Assembly (NCBI RefSeq): GCF_900157375.1
Contig: NZ_LT721901.1
Location: forward strand, 186,001 to 250,000
Direction of reading: 5' to 3'
Source: Mycobacterium rhizamassiliense
GTDB lineage: Bacteria > Actinomycetota > Actinomycetes > Mycobacteriales > Mycobacteriaceae
Length of the DNA: 64,000 bases
A program made the translations under genes and the position numbers. The first letter of the stretch is position 1, and every line of letters begins with the position of its first letter. The notes beneath the pieces are model-generated. The model did no database searches, was not told where the DNA came from, and worked only from the letters and a program-made list of their open reading frames with translations. This document shows, in pieces, positions 16,037 to 24,544 of this stretch.

Positions 16037-17275
16037 GTGGATTTCACTCTGCCAGAACACCTTCCGGGAGTGCTTGCCGAGATGGACGCGTTCATCGAGG
16101 CCGAGATCAAGCCGCTGGAACGCGAGAACATCCAGTACTTCGACCAGCGGCGCGAGCACGCGCGCACCGACTGGGACAATGACGGCATCCCCACCCGCGA
16201 ATGGGAGGACCTGCTTTCCGAGATGCGCCGGCGCGCCGACAAGGCGGGCTGGCTGCGCTACGGACTGCCCGCCTCGCTGGGCGGCCGCGACGGCAGTAAC
16301 GTCGACATGGCCGTCATCCGGGAACACCTGGCGCACAAGGGCCTTGGCCTGCACAACGACCTGCAGAACGAGTCGTCGATCGTCGGCAACTTCCCGCAGG
16401 TGATCATGATGGAGCGCTTCGGCACCGACGAGCAACGCCGCGAATGGTCCGAGGCGCTGATCACCGGGGAGCGTTCGATGGCGTTCGGGCTCACCGAGCC
16501 GCAGCACGGGTCGGATGCGACTTGGCTGGAATCGTCCGCCAAGGCCGACGGCGGTGAGTGGGTGATCAACGGCTCCAAGCGATTCAACACCGGTGTGCAC
16601 CGCGCCACTCACGACCTGATCTTCGCCCGCACCTCGGGTGAGCCCGGGTCGGCCCGGGGCATCACCGCGTTCCTGGTGCCCACCGACACACCCGGATTCC
16701 ACGTCCCGTACTACTGGTGGACGTTCAACATGCCCACCGACCACGGCGAGGTCGAGCTGACCGACGTCCGGGTGCCCGGCGACGCGGTGCTCGGCGAAGT
16801 GGACCGGGGCCTGGAAGTCGCGCAAACCTTCCTGCACGAGAACCGGATTCGGCAGGCGGCCAGCAGCCTGGGCGCCGCCCAGTACTGCATCGACCGGGCC
16901 GCCGAATACGCCGGCAACCGCGTCGTGTTCGGCAAGCCGCTCTCGGTCAACCAGGCCGTGCAGTGGCCGCTGGCCGAACTGCAGACCGAGGCCCAGATGG
17001 TGCGGCTGCTGGTGCAATTCGCCGCGTGGCACCTCGACCGCGACCACCACATGGAGGTCTCCGACAAGGTCTCGATGGCCAACTACCGCGCCAACCGCCT
17101 GGTGTGCGATGCCGCCGACCGCGCCATGCAGACCTACGGCGGTCTCGGCTACAGCCGCCACGAGCAGTTCGAACACATCTACCGCCATCACCGCCGCTAC
17201 CGAATCACCGAGGGCGCCGAGGAGATTCAGATTCGCCGGGTGGCCCAGCGGCTGTTCAAATTCGGCAAGAAGTGA
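16037..17275 (+). CDS. Acyl-CoA dehydrogenase (ACAD10/11-like partner)
   Basis: 412-residue acyl-CoA dehydrogenase. Landmarks are MAFGLTEPQHGSDATWLES, WVINGSKRFNTGVHRATHDL, TYGGLGYSRHEQFEHIYRHHRR and the C-terminal YRITEGAEEIQIRRVAQRLF with Glu in the catalytic-base loop. It begins with GTG at 16037, preceded by AGGAGAG (16026-16032). Its stop overlaps the start of an APH-type kinase by four bases. In animal ACAD10 and ACAD11 the same two domains are fused and act on 4-hydroxyacyl-CoAs, which suggests the same pairing here. Confidence 0.92.
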   Translation: MDFTLPEHLPGVLAEMDAFIEAEIKPLERENIQYFDQRREHARTDWDNDGIPTREWEDLLSEMRRRADKAGWLRYGLPASLGGRDGSNVDMAVIREHLAHKGLGLHNDLQNESSIVGNFPQVIMMERFGTDEQRREWSEALITGERSMAFGLTEPQHGSDATWLESSAKADGGEWVINGSKRFNTGVHRATHDLIFARTSGEPGSARGITAFLVPTDTPGFHVPYYWWTFNMPTDHGEVELTDVRVPGDAVLGEVDRGLEVAQTFLHENRIRQAASSLGAAQYCIDRAAEYAGNRVVFGKPLSVNQAVQWPLAELQTEAQMVRLLVQFAAWHLDRDHHMEVSDKVSMANYRANRLVCDAADRAMQTYGGLGYSRHEQFEHIYRHHRRYRITEGAEEIQIRRVAQRLFKFGKK

Positions 17276-18264
17276 CCGTCAACTCCGCGGAGCTGGCCGG
17301 CAACCTGGCCGCGGTGCTGGCACCGGTCCTCGGCGCAGGCACGTCGGTCGACAACCTGCGGGCGCTGACCGGTGGCGCCAGCCGGACCACGTGGGCGTTC
17401 GAATCCGTCACCGGCGGGCAGCGCCGGTCGCTGATCCTGCGCACCGGCCCGCCCGACGAGGTGCACGCGGGCATGGAGCTGGAGGCCTGGGCGCAGGCTG
17501 CCGCGGCGGCAGCGGGCGCACCCGTCCCCCACATCCTGGTCGCCGCTGATTCGACTGCGGCACTGGGCAATCCGTTTCTTATCTGCGATGAGATCAAGGG
17601 CGAGACCATCGTGCGGCGCATCCAGCGCCAGTTCGACGGCGCCGAGGGGGATGCGGGCCGCGAGCACTTGCTGCGGCAGTGCGCGCAGGCACTCGCCGCC
17701 ATCCATCGCGCCGACGCGGACGGCCCGGGCCTGGCGCACGAGGACCAGCTCGACGAGTGGCGCCAGCGCCTCGACGCCATGAACGACACCACGGCCATCT
17801 TCGAATGGGGGTTTCGCTGGCTGGCCGCACACCGGCCGCCGGAGTCGCCTGCCGTCCTGGTGCACGGCGACTTCCGGATGGGCAACCTCATCGTCGACGG
17901 GTCCGACCTGGCCGCCGTGCTGGACTGGGAGCTGGTGCACGTCGGGCACGCGTACGAAGACCTGGCGTGGTTCTGCATCAGGGCCTGGCGGTTCGGCGCC
18001 CCACCCAGCCTCGGTGCCGGCGGCCTGGGCAGCATAGAAAGTTTTCTCGTTGCCTACGAAGAGGCCAGCGGGACTAGCGTCGACCGGGTGGCGTTTCACT
18101 GGTGGCTGGTGCTGGCCACGCTGCGCTGGGGCGTCATCTGCCGATTCCAGGCGGAGCGGCATTTGAGCGGGCAGTCCCGCTCGGTGGAGTTGGCCGCCAT
18201 CGGGCGCCGGGTCTGCGAGACCGAATGGGATCTGCTCGACCTGCTCGACGGGGCGCCGCGATGA
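17272..18264 (+). CDS. APH-type phosphotransferase (ACAD-linked kinase)
   Basis: 330-residue aminoglycoside-phosphotransferase-fold protein. The catalytic loop LVHGDFRMGNLIV (HGDxxxxN) and the metal-binding VLDWELVHVGHAYEDLAW are intact, so an active kinase is likely. The start is the GTG at 17272 inside GTGA, overlapping the dehydrogenase stop. By analogy with the ACAD10/11 kinase domain it may phosphorylate the hydroxyl of a 4-hydroxyacyl-CoA before elimination. Drug resistance is unlikely given the operon. Confidence 0.88.
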   Translation: MTVNSAELAGNLAAVLAPVLGAGTSVDNLRALTGGASRTTWAFESVTGGQRRSLILRTGPPDEVHAGMELEAWAQAAAAAAGAPVPHILVAADSTAALGNPFLICDEIKGETIVRRIQRQFDGAEGDAGREHLLRQCAQALAAIHRADADGPGLAHEDQLDEWRQRLDAMNDTTAIFEWGFRWLAAHRPPESPAVLVHGDFRMGNLIVDGSDLAAVLDWELVHVGHAYEDLAWFCIRAWRFGAPPSLGAGGLGSIESFLVAYEEASGTSVDRVAFHWWLVLATLRWGVICRFQAERHLSGQSRSVELAAIGRRVCETEWDLLDLLDGAPR

Positions 18265-18608
18265 CGCCCGGCAACCCGCTGCACGGGCGGCCGACGGCCG
18301 CCGAACTGATCGCGGCGGTGGCCGAATTCATCGAAGGCGATGTGCGCGAAGCGACTACCGGCCAGGTGAACTTCCACGCCAGGGTGGCCGCCAACGTGTT
18401 GCGCACTGTCGAGCGTGAGCTGCTCGACACCGGCGACGGCGAGGTCCGTGCGGCACTGACCCAGCTGGGCTTCGACGACGAGGCCGCGCTCGCCGCCGCG
18501 ATCCGGGCCGGCGAGCTGGACGGGCGCGCCGCCGACGTCACCGCCTGCCTGCGCACCCTGGTTCGACATCGAATAGCGGTTGCTCATCCTGGATACGACA
18601 GCGAATAG
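18261..18608 (+). CDS. DUF6285 family protein
   Basis: 115-residue protein beginning MTPGNPLHGRPTAAELIAAV. The motif FHARVAANVLRTVEREL and the helix-rich composition match the DUF6285 family, which I remember being encoded beside ACAD-linked APH kinases in actinobacteria. The start overlaps the kinase stop by four bases. The function is unknown; constant co-occurrence suggests an accessory subunit of the kinase or dehydrogenase. Confidence 0.7.
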   Translation: MTPGNPLHGRPTAAELIAAVAEFIEGDVREATTGQVNFHARVAANVLRTVERELLDTGDGEVRAALTQLGFDDEAALAAAIRAGELDGRAADVTACLRTLVRHRIAVAHPGYDSE

Positions 18609-18618
18609 GAGCCTTCCC

Positions 18619-19020
18619 ATGCCTGCTGCTACTGCCGAGGTGATTGTCGAGGCGGCCGACCGCCTGTTCTCGGCGATCGAGAAAAGCGACGTGGACGCCG
18701 TCGACCGACTGTGGAGCGACGACATCGCGGTGTGGCGGGTGGGCTCGCGTCGCGACGACGGCAAGACGCGCGCGCTGCGCGTCATCGACTGGTTCGTCGG
18801 CGCCACCACCGAGCGCCACTACGAGATTCTCGATCGTCAGCTGTTCGACGACCAATCGGTCAGTGGCTTTGTCCAGCAACATGTTTTGCACGCCACCGGC
18901 CACGCCGGCCAATCGATCGCACTGCGCGTCTGCATCGTGATCCGGGTAGCCACGAGTGGCCAGATCAATCGGATCGACGAATACTTCGACCCGGCGGGAA
19001 TCGCGCCACTGATGGACTAG
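18619..19020 (+). CDS. NTF2-like (SnoaL-type) protein
   Basis: 133-residue alpha+beta barrel protein. AADRLFSAIEKSDVDAVDRLWSDDIAVW and the C-terminal GQINRIDEYFDPAGIAPLM are typical of SnoaL/NTF2-like polyketide-cyclase or ketosteroid-isomerase-related proteins. AGGAG (18607-18611) lies seven bases before the ATG at 18619; an upstream in-frame ATG at 18580 would overlap DUF6285. Possibly an isomerase, hydratase or binding protein of the same pathway; the substrate is unknown. Confidence 0.8.
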   Translation: MPAATAEVIVEAADRLFSAIEKSDVDAVDRLWSDDIAVWRVGSRRDDGKTRALRVIDWFVGATTERHYEILDRQLFDDQSVSGFVQQHVLHATGHAGQSIALRVCIVIRVATSGQINRIDEYFDPAGIAPLMD

Positions 19021-19047
19021 CTCGATCGACGAATACGGGGTGACGAG

Positions 19048-19584
19048 ATGACCACTTTGGAAACATTGCTGAAAGATCCCGACCTGGCCGGCGTATGGAA
19101 CGTCGTCGCGGACCGTTCGGAAATCACGTTCAAGATCAAGAACATGTGGGGCCTGATCAACGTCAAGGGCCGCTTCGCCGACTTCAGCGGCGACGGCCAG
19201 CTCACCGGAAAGGGCGCGGTCTTCGGTCGCCTGGACATCCGGACCGCATCGCTGGATACCGGAGTCGGACGTCGCGACCACCACCTGCGCTCGCCCGATT
19301 TCTTCGACGTCGAGCGCTTCCCCGATATCGACGTCGTCGTCACCGCGGTGCACCCGACCGAGGGCAGGACCGCGGATCTTCGGGTCAACTTCACGATCAA
19401 GGGCGTCACCGCGCCACTCCCGCTGCCCGCAGCAATCACCGAACTCGAGGACGGCTCGATCCAGATCACCGGGAAAACCCAGGTGGACCGGGCCCAGTTT
19501 GACCTGGGCTGGAACAAGTTCGGCATGGTCGGCTCGGCGGCGACGGCGGCAGCGACGATCGTCTTCGCGCGGTCGGCCCGGTAA
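19048..19584 (+). CDS. YceI family protein
   Basis: 178-residue lipocalin-like YceI protein. GVWNVVADRSEITFKIKNMWGL, FSGDGQLTGKGAVFGRLDI and DHHLRSPDFFDVERFPDI are the family's repeated strand motifs. YceI proteins bind long isoprenoid or amide lipids in a barrel. No signal peptide is visible, so it is probably cytoplasmic. Last gene in the run that started at 11004, 27 bases after the NTF2-like gene. Confidence 0.85.
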   Translation: MTTLETLLKDPDLAGVWNVVADRSEITFKIKNMWGLINVKGRFADFSGDGQLTGKGAVFGRLDIRTASLDTGVGRRDHHLRSPDFFDVERFPDIDVVVTAVHPTEGRTADLRVNFTIKGVTAPLPLPAAITELEDGSIQITGKTQVDRAQFDLGWNKFGMVGSAATAAATIVFARSAR

Positions 19585-19613
19585 GTCGAGCGCGACGCAG
19601 TAGCATCTGCACC

Positions 19614-20015
19614 GTGCCCGCCTCCACCATTGCCCTGCGGATCCTCGTCTACAGCAGCAACGTCCAAACCCGCGAACGCGTGATGCGGGCACTCGGCAAG
19701 CAACTGGCTCCGGATCTGCCCGAGTTGAGCTACGTCGAGGTGGCGACCGGTCCGGCCGTGGTGCGCACGATGGACGAGGGCGCGATCGACCTGGCCATCC
19801 TCGACGGCGAGGCCGCCCCGACCGGGGGCATGGGAATTGCCAAACAGCTCAAGGACGAACTTGCGGTCTGCCCACCGCTGGTCGTCCTCACCGGCCGCCC
19901 CGACGATGCGTGGCTGGCCAACTGGTCGCGTGCCGAGGCCGCGGTGCCCCACCCCATCGACCCCATCGTGTTGGGCAAGACGGTGCTCGGGCTGCTACGC
20001 GCGCCCGTTCGCTAA
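19614..20015 (+). CDS. Atypical response-regulator receiver protein (Rv3143-like)
   Basis: 133-residue stand-alone receiver-like domain starting at GTG 19614. LRILVYSSNVQTRERVMRAL aligns to the first strand and helix of receivers, but the usual acidic pair is replaced by Ser-Ser-Asn. DLAILDGEAAPTGGMG keeps an aspartate at the phosphoacceptor position. The conserved Lys-Pro loop is PHPIDP. No output domain and no adjacent kinase are present. In M. tuberculosis Rv3143 also lies shortly before nuoA. Confidence 0.85.
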   Translation: MPASTIALRILVYSSNVQTRERVMRALGKQLAPDLPELSYVEVATGPAVVRTMDEGAIDLAILDGEAAPTGGMGIAKQLKDELAVCPPLVVLTGRPDDAWLANWSRAEAAVPHPIDPIVLGKTVLGLLRAPVR

Positions 20016-20034
20016 CTCGACCGAATCGCGCTCG

Positions 20035-21345
20035 GTGGGCGAGGACGGCGCGACACCCACGAGACGTATCGCCATCGCGTGCATGGTCGGCACCGCCGTC
20101 GAGTTCTACGACTTCTACATCTACGGAACCGCGGCGGCGCTGGCGTTCCCCACCGTCTTCTTCCCGCACCTGAGCCCCGCGATGGGCACGATCGCCTCGA
20201 TGGGCACCTTCGGCGCCGCGTTCATCTCCCGGCCGCTCGGCGCGGTGGTGTTCGGACATTTCGGCGACCGCCTGGGCCGCAAGACGACCCTGGTCGCGAC
20301 GCTGCTGATCATGGGCCTGTCCACCGTCGCGGTGGGGTTGATTCCCAGCGCGGCGGCGATCGGCGTCGCCGCGCCTCTGCTGGTGCTCACCCTGCGGGTG
20401 TTGCAGGGGTTCGCGGTCGGCGGCGAGTGGGCGGGGTCGGCCCTACTGGGCGCCGAATACGCACCCGCGGGCAAACGCGGCCAGTTCGGCATGTTCACTC
20501 CGCTCGGCGTCGGAGTCGCGCTCGTGCTCAGCAGCTCGACCTTTCTCGTGGTCAACACCACCATCGGCCAAGCAAGCCAAGCGTTTGTCGAATGGGGATG
20601 GCGGGTGCCGTTCCTGCTGAGTGCGGTGCTCATCGCGATCGCCCTCTACGTGCGGCTCAACATCGGCGAAACCCCGGTGTTCACGGCCCAACGCGCGCCG
20701 TCGCGGGCGCCGATCGCCGAGGCCATCCGGCACCGGCCCGGTTACGTCGTCCTGGCTTCGGGCAGCGTCGTCGCCGTGTTCTGCTTCGTCTTCATGGCCG
20801 GCACCTACCTCGCCAGCTACGCGCACAGCCGCCTGGCACTCTCGTCGAACGCCGTCTTGTGCGCCGGGATATTGGGTGGTCTGGCGTGGACCGCGGTGGT
20901 GCCGTTGTCCGCGTGGATGTCCGACCGATTCGGGCGCCGGCCCGTCATCCTTTGCGGCTGGATCCTGGGGTTGCCCTGGTCGCTGGCGATCATCCCGCTG
21001 ATCCAAACCGGCAACGCCGCGCTGTTCGCGGTCGCCATCGTCGGCATCTACGCGGTCGCGGCGCTCGCTTTCGCGCCCATGACGTCGTTCATCCCCGAGC
21101 TGTTTCCCACCCGATACCGCTACAGCGGGGCCGGCCTGGCGATGAACTTGGCCGGCATCGTCGGCGGCGCCGGGCCGCCGCTGATCGCCCAACCCCTCAC
21201 CCACCACTACGGCGCCGGGGCCATCGGGCTGATGATGGCAGCCCTGGTCGTGGTCAGCCTGGTGTCGACGTATCTGCTACCCGAAACGAAGGGAACATCG
21301 CTCGCCGCCAACGAAAGCCGGCCGGCGACGACACGGTCGGACTGA
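20035..21345 (+). CDS. MFS transporter, metabolite:H+ symporter (MHS) type
   Basis: About 436 residues with roughly 12 hydrophobic segments. The first, MVGTAVEFYDFYIYGTAAALAF, has the conserved EFYDF/YG of MHS transporters (ShiA, ProP, KgtP). The loop GHFGDRLGRKTTL is the MFS A-motif between helices 2 and 3, and LRVLQGFAVGGEWAGSALLGAEYAP is the MHS motif in helix 5. It likely imports an organic acid or betaine with a proton. The GTG at 20035, 20 bases after the receiver gene, gives a normal-length protein; the exact start is uncertain. Confidence 0.88.
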   Translation: MGEDGATPTRRIAIACMVGTAVEFYDFYIYGTAAALAFPTVFFPHLSPAMGTIASMGTFGAAFISRPLGAVVFGHFGDRLGRKTTLVATLLIMGLSTVAVGLIPSAAAIGVAAPLLVLTLRVLQGFAVGGEWAGSALLGAEYAPAGKRGQFGMFTPLGVGVALVLSSSTFLVVNTTIGQASQAFVEWGWRVPFLLSAVLIAIALYVRLNIGETPVFTAQRAPSRAPIAEAIRHRPGYVVLASGSVVAVFCFVFMAGTYLASYAHSRLALSSNAVLCAGILGGLAWTAVVPLSAWMSDRFGRRPVILCGWILGLPWSLAIIPLIQTGNAALFAVAIVGIYAVAALAFAPMTSFIPELFPTRYRYSGAGLAMNLAGIVGGAGPPLIAQPLTHHYGAGAIGLMMAALVVVSLVSTYLLPETKGTSLAANESRPATTRSD

Positions 21346-21383
21346 CCGCACAGGTGGGCCGCCGGCCATATTTTCCGGCGCAT

Positions 21384-21399
21384 CGTGAGTCGAATCACA
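21384..21399. promoter_or_regulatory. CRP-type binding site upstream of nuoA
   Basis: CGTGAGTCGAATCACA fits the cyclic-AMP receptor consensus TGTGA-N6-TCACA with one mismatch: GTGA at 21385-21388, a six-base spacer, TCAC at 21395-21398. It lies about 150 bases before the nuoA start, the only long non-coding segment ahead of the operon. Mycobacterial Crp (Rv3676) recognises this type of site. Binding here is inference. Confidence 0.6.
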
Positions 21400-21463
21400 G
21401 AAGTGTCACGAATATCCACCCCGGCCAAGCGCGTCGGGGATCGCGACGCTATGTTGAAGATCA

Positions 21464-21494
21464 CTGTGACGGGCTTCAGCCAAGTCCGTCACAG
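21464..21494. promoter_or_regulatory. 9-bp inverted repeat in the nuo leader
   Basis: CTGTGACGG (21464-21472) and its perfect complement CCGTCACAG (21486-21494) are separated by 13 bases and end 56 bases before nuoA. It could be an operator read by a dimer two turns apart, or an RNA hairpin in the leader. Each arm contains TGTGA/TCACA, so it could also be two half-sites related to the CRP-type site upstream. Confidence 0.5.
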
Positions 21495-21550
21495 CAGCCC
21501 GGTACCGCCTGGCCGCTGCAGGCGGCTCGTACGTCGGATCTTGGAGCGAG

Positions 21551-21928
21551 TTGAACGTCTACATACCCATCCTGGTGCTAGGAGCGATCGCAGCCGCTTT
21601 TGCCATTGGCTCGGTCGGCATCGCGAGCATCGCCGGCCCGTCGCGGTACAACAAGTCGAAGCTGGCGGCATACGAGTGTGGGATCGAACCCACCGCGACG
21701 CCGGTGAGTGGCCCGCACGCGACGCCCGGCCAACGGTTTCCGGTGAAGTACTACCTGACCGCGATGCTCTTCATCGTCTTCGACATCGAGATCGTCTTCT
21801 TGTATCCCTGGGCGGTCAGCTACGACGCGCTGGGGACGTTCGCCCTGGTCGAAATGGTGATATTCATGCTCACGGTCTTCGTGGCGTACGCCTATGTGTG
21901 GCGCCGCGGCGGCCTGACGTGGGATTGA
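21551..21928 (+). CDS. nuoA: NADH-quinone oxidoreductase subunit A
   Basis: 125-residue membrane subunit of NDH-1 with three transmembrane helices. It starts from TTG at 21551 (MNVYIPILVLGAIAA) after GGAG at 21543. KYYLTAMLFIVFDIEIVFLYPWAV is the diagnostic NuoA segment, containing the conserved acidic residues FDIE. NuoA sits near the quinone-binding and proton-entry region. First gene of a 14-gene operon. Confidence 0.96.
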   Translation: MNVYIPILVLGAIAAAFAIGSVGIASIAGPSRYNKSKLAAYECGIEPTATPVSGPHATPGQRFPVKYYLTAMLFIVFDIEIVFLYPWAVSYDALGTFALVEMVIFMLTVFVAYAYVWRRGGLTWD

Positions 21929-21936
21929 GGTAAGAC

Positions 21937-22491
21937 GTGGGCCTGGAAGAACAGCTGCCTGCCGGCATATTGCTGGGGACTGTCGAGAAGATCGCCGGCT
22001 ACGTTCGCAAGAACTCGCTGTGGCCGGCAACGTTCGGGCTGGCGTGCTGCGCGATCGAGATGATGGCAACGGCCGGACCGAGGTTCGACATCGCCCGGTT
22101 CGGCATGGAGCGATTCTCGGCGACACCGCGGCAGGCCGATCTGATGATCGTGGCCGGGCGGGTCAGCCAGAAGATGGCCCCGGTGCTGCGCCAGATCTAC
22201 GACCAGATGGCCGAGCCGAAGTGGGTGCTGGCCATGGGCGTGTGCGCGTCATCGGGCGGCATGTTCAACAACTACGCGATCGTGCAGGGTGTCGACCACG
22301 TCGTTCCCGTCGACATCTACCTCCCGGGCTGCCCGCCCCGCCCGGAGATGCTGCTGTACGCAATTCTCAAGCTGCACGAGAAGATTCAGGAAATGCCGCT
22401 CGGCGTCAATCGCGAGGAGGCGATCTCTGAAGCCGAGCAGGCAGCGCTGAGCGCGCGGCCCACGATCGAAATGCACGGGCTGCTGCGATGA
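21937..22491 (+). CDS. nuoB: NADH-quinone oxidoreductase subunit B
   Basis: 184-residue peripheral subunit that carries the terminal [4Fe-4S] cluster N2 donating electrons to quinone. Ligands are Cys37 and Cys38 ([11 protein letters not shown]), Cys103 ([11 protein letters not shown]) and Cys132 ([10 protein letters not shown]). GTG start at 21937, eight bases after nuoA. The stop overlaps nuoC by four bases. Confidence 0.97.
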   Translation: MGLEEQLPAGILLGTVEKIAGYVRKNSLWPATFGLACCAIEMMATAGPRFDIARFGMERFSATPRQADLMIVAGRVSQKMAPVLRQIYDQMAEPKWVLAMGVCASSGGMFNNYAIVQGVDHVVPVDIYLPGCPPRPEMLLYAILKLHEKIQEMPLGVNREEAISEAEQAALSARPTIEMHGLLR

Positions 22492-23216
22492 GCTCACCTG
22501 ACCACGACCCAAAGGTAGCGGCCAGCGAGGTGGGTGGATCCATTCCTACCGCCGACGACGAAGTAATCAACGTTCGCAAAGGCATGTTCGGTGTCACCGG
22601 CACCGGTGACACCTCCGGATACGGGCGGCTGGTGCGCGAGGTCACGCTGCCCGGCGGCAGCCCCCGACCCTACGGCCGCTACTTCGACGACGTTGCCGAC
22701 CAACTGGCCGAGTCGCTGAAACGCGCGGACATCGACTTCGACGATGCGATAGAGAAAGTCGTCGTCGACCGCGACGAGCTCACCCTGCACGTGCGCCGCG
22801 AGCTGCTGCCGCAGGTTGCCCAACGGCTGCGCGACGAACCGGAGTTGCGCTTCGAGCTGTGCCTGGGTGTCAACGGTGTGCACTACCCGCACGAGACCGA
22901 CCGCGAGCTGCACGCCGTCTACCCACTGCAGTCGATCACGCACAACCGTCGGCTTCGGCTGGAAGTGGCTGTGCCAGACGGTGATCCGCATATCCCCTCG
23001 CTGTTCGGGATCTACCCGACCAACGATTGGCACGAGCGCGAGACCTACGACTTCTTCGGGATCATCTTCGACGGCCACCCGGCGCTGACCAGAATCGAGA
23101 TGCCCGACGACTGGCAGGGGCATCCGCAACGCAAGGACTACCCACTCGGCGGCATCCCGGTCGAATACAAGGGCGCGCAGATACCTCCGCCCGACGAGCG
23201 GAGGGGCTACAACTAA
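22488..23216 (+). CDS. nuoC: NADH-quinone oxidoreductase subunit C
   Basis: 242-residue 30-kDa-type subunit of the connecting arm. The family signature is in [32 protein letters not shown], and the end [24 protein letters not shown] is typical of actinobacteria. About 45 N-terminal residues are hydrophilic and variable. Not fused to NuoD, unlike E. coli. Overlaps nuoB by four bases and nuoD by one. Confidence 0.96.
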   Translation: MSSPDHDPKVAASEVGGSIPTADDEVINVRKGMFGVTGTGDTSGYGRLVREVTLPGGSPRPYGRYFDDVADQLAESLKRADIDFDDAIEKVVVDRDELTLHVRRELLPQVAQRLRDEPELRFELCLGVNGVHYPHETDRELHAVYPLQSITHNRRLRLEVAVPDGDPHIPSLFGIYPTNDWHERETYDFFGIIFDGHPALTRIEMPDDWQGHPQRKDYPLGGIPVEYKGAQIPPPDERRGYN

Positions 23217-24544
23217 TGAGCACTACCAAAGAGTCGACGCACGATGGTGGCGCCGCCGAGACCGTGCTGGTCGCCGGCGGGCAGGACTGGCAAGAGATCG
23301 TCCAGGCCGCGCGGGACGCGGACCCCGGTGAACGCATCGTCGTCAACATGGGCCCCCAGCACCCGTCCACCCACGGAGTGCTGCGGCTGATCCTCGAGAT
23401 CGAGGGCGAGACGGTCACTGAGGTGCGCTGCGCGATCGGCTACCTGCACACCGGGATCGAGAAAAACCTCGAGTACCGCTACTGGACCCAGGGCGTCACG
23501 TTCGTGACCCGAATGGATTACCTGTCACCGTTTTTCAACGAGACGGCGTACTGCCTGGGTGTGGAGAAGCTGCTCGGCATCACCGACGAAATACCCGAAC
23601 GCGTCAACGTCATCCGGGTGATGATGATGGAGCTCAACCGGATTTCGTCGCACCTGGTCGCGCTGGCGACCGGCGGCATGGAGCTGGGCGCGATGACGCC
23701 GATGTTCGTCGGCTTCCGGGGCCGCGAAATCATGCTCACGCTGTTCGAATCGATCACCGGCCTGCGGATGAACAGCGCCTACATTCGTCCGGGTGGCGTG
23801 GCGCAAGACCTGCCGCCGGGCGCGAAAGACGAAATCGCAGAAGCCCTCACGCAATTGCGGCAACCGCTGCGCGAAATGGGCGACCTGCTCAACGAGAACG
23901 CCATCTGGAAGGCCCGCACCGAAGGTGTCGGTTACCTGGACTTGACCGGCTGCATGGCGCTGGGCATCACCGGGCCGATCCTGCGATCCACGGGTTTACC
24001 GCACGACCTACGCAAAAGCGAACCGTATTGCGGTTATGAGAACTACGATTTCGACGTCATCACCGATGACGGTTGTGATGCTTACGGGCGCTACATCATT
24101 CGCGTCAAAGAGATGTGGGAGTCGGTCAAGATCGTGGAGCAGTGTCTGGACAAACTGCAGCCGGGTCCCACCATGGTCGAGGACCGCAAGATCGCCTGGC
24201 CCGCGGACTTGAAGGTGGGCCCGGACGGAATGGGTAATTCACCGGAGCACATCGCCAAGATCATGGGCGGTTCGATGGAGGCCTTGATCCACCACTTCAA
24301 GCTGGTGACCGAGGGCATCCGGGTTCCGGCCGGCCAGGTCTACACCGCCGTCGAATCGCCGCGCGGCGAGCTCGGCGTGCACATGGTCAGCGACGGCGGC
24401 ACCCGCCCCTACCGAGTGCACTATCGGGATCCCTCCTTCACCAATCTGCAGGCGGTTGCCGCGATGTCCGAGGGTGGACTGGTGGCCGACCTGATCACCG
24501 CGGTCGCCAGCATCGACCCCGTCATGGGCGGGGTGGACCGATGA
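23216..24544 (+). CDS. nuoD: NADH-quinone oxidoreductase subunit D
   Basis: 442-residue 49-kDa subunit, which forms the quinone-binding cavity with Nuo[23 protein letters not shown] holds the conserved quinone-site histidine loop, and [16 protein letters not shown] and [21 protein letters not shown] are family motifs. ATG at 23216 overlaps the nuoC stop TAA by one base; translation from any farther upstream would read through nuoC sequence. Confidence 0.97.
   Translation: MSTTKESTHDGGAAETVLVAGGQDWQEIVQAARDADPGERIVVNMGPQHPSTHGVLRLILEIEGETVTEVRCAIGYLHTGIEKNLEYRYWTQGVTFVTRMDYLSPFFNETAYCLGVEKLLGITDEIPERVNVIRVMMMELNRISSHLVALATGGMELGAMTPMFVGFRGREIMLTLFESITGLRMNSAYIRPGGVAQDLPPGAKDEIAEALTQLRQPLREMGDLLNENAIWKARTEGVGYLDLTGCMALGITGPILRSTGLPHDLRKSEPYCGYENYDFDVITDDGCDAYGRYIIRVKEMWESVKIVEQCLDKLQPGPTMVEDRKIAWPADLKVGPDGMGNSPEHIAKIMGGSMEALIHHFKLVTEGIRVPAGQVYTAVESPRGELGVHMVSDGGTRPYRVHYRDPSFTNLQAVAAMSEGGLVADLITAVASIDPVMGGVDR

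Noticed and set aside
17272..18264. Aminoglycoside resistance gene
   Set aside because: The APH fold is real, but coupling to an acyl-CoA dehydrogenase and DUF6285 argues for a catabolic kinase rather than drug modification.
21360..21380. CGCCGG/CCGGCG hairpin after the MHS transporter as a terminator
   Set aside because: Six-base stem with the T-run inside the loop and none after it, so it lacks the form of an intrinsic terminator.
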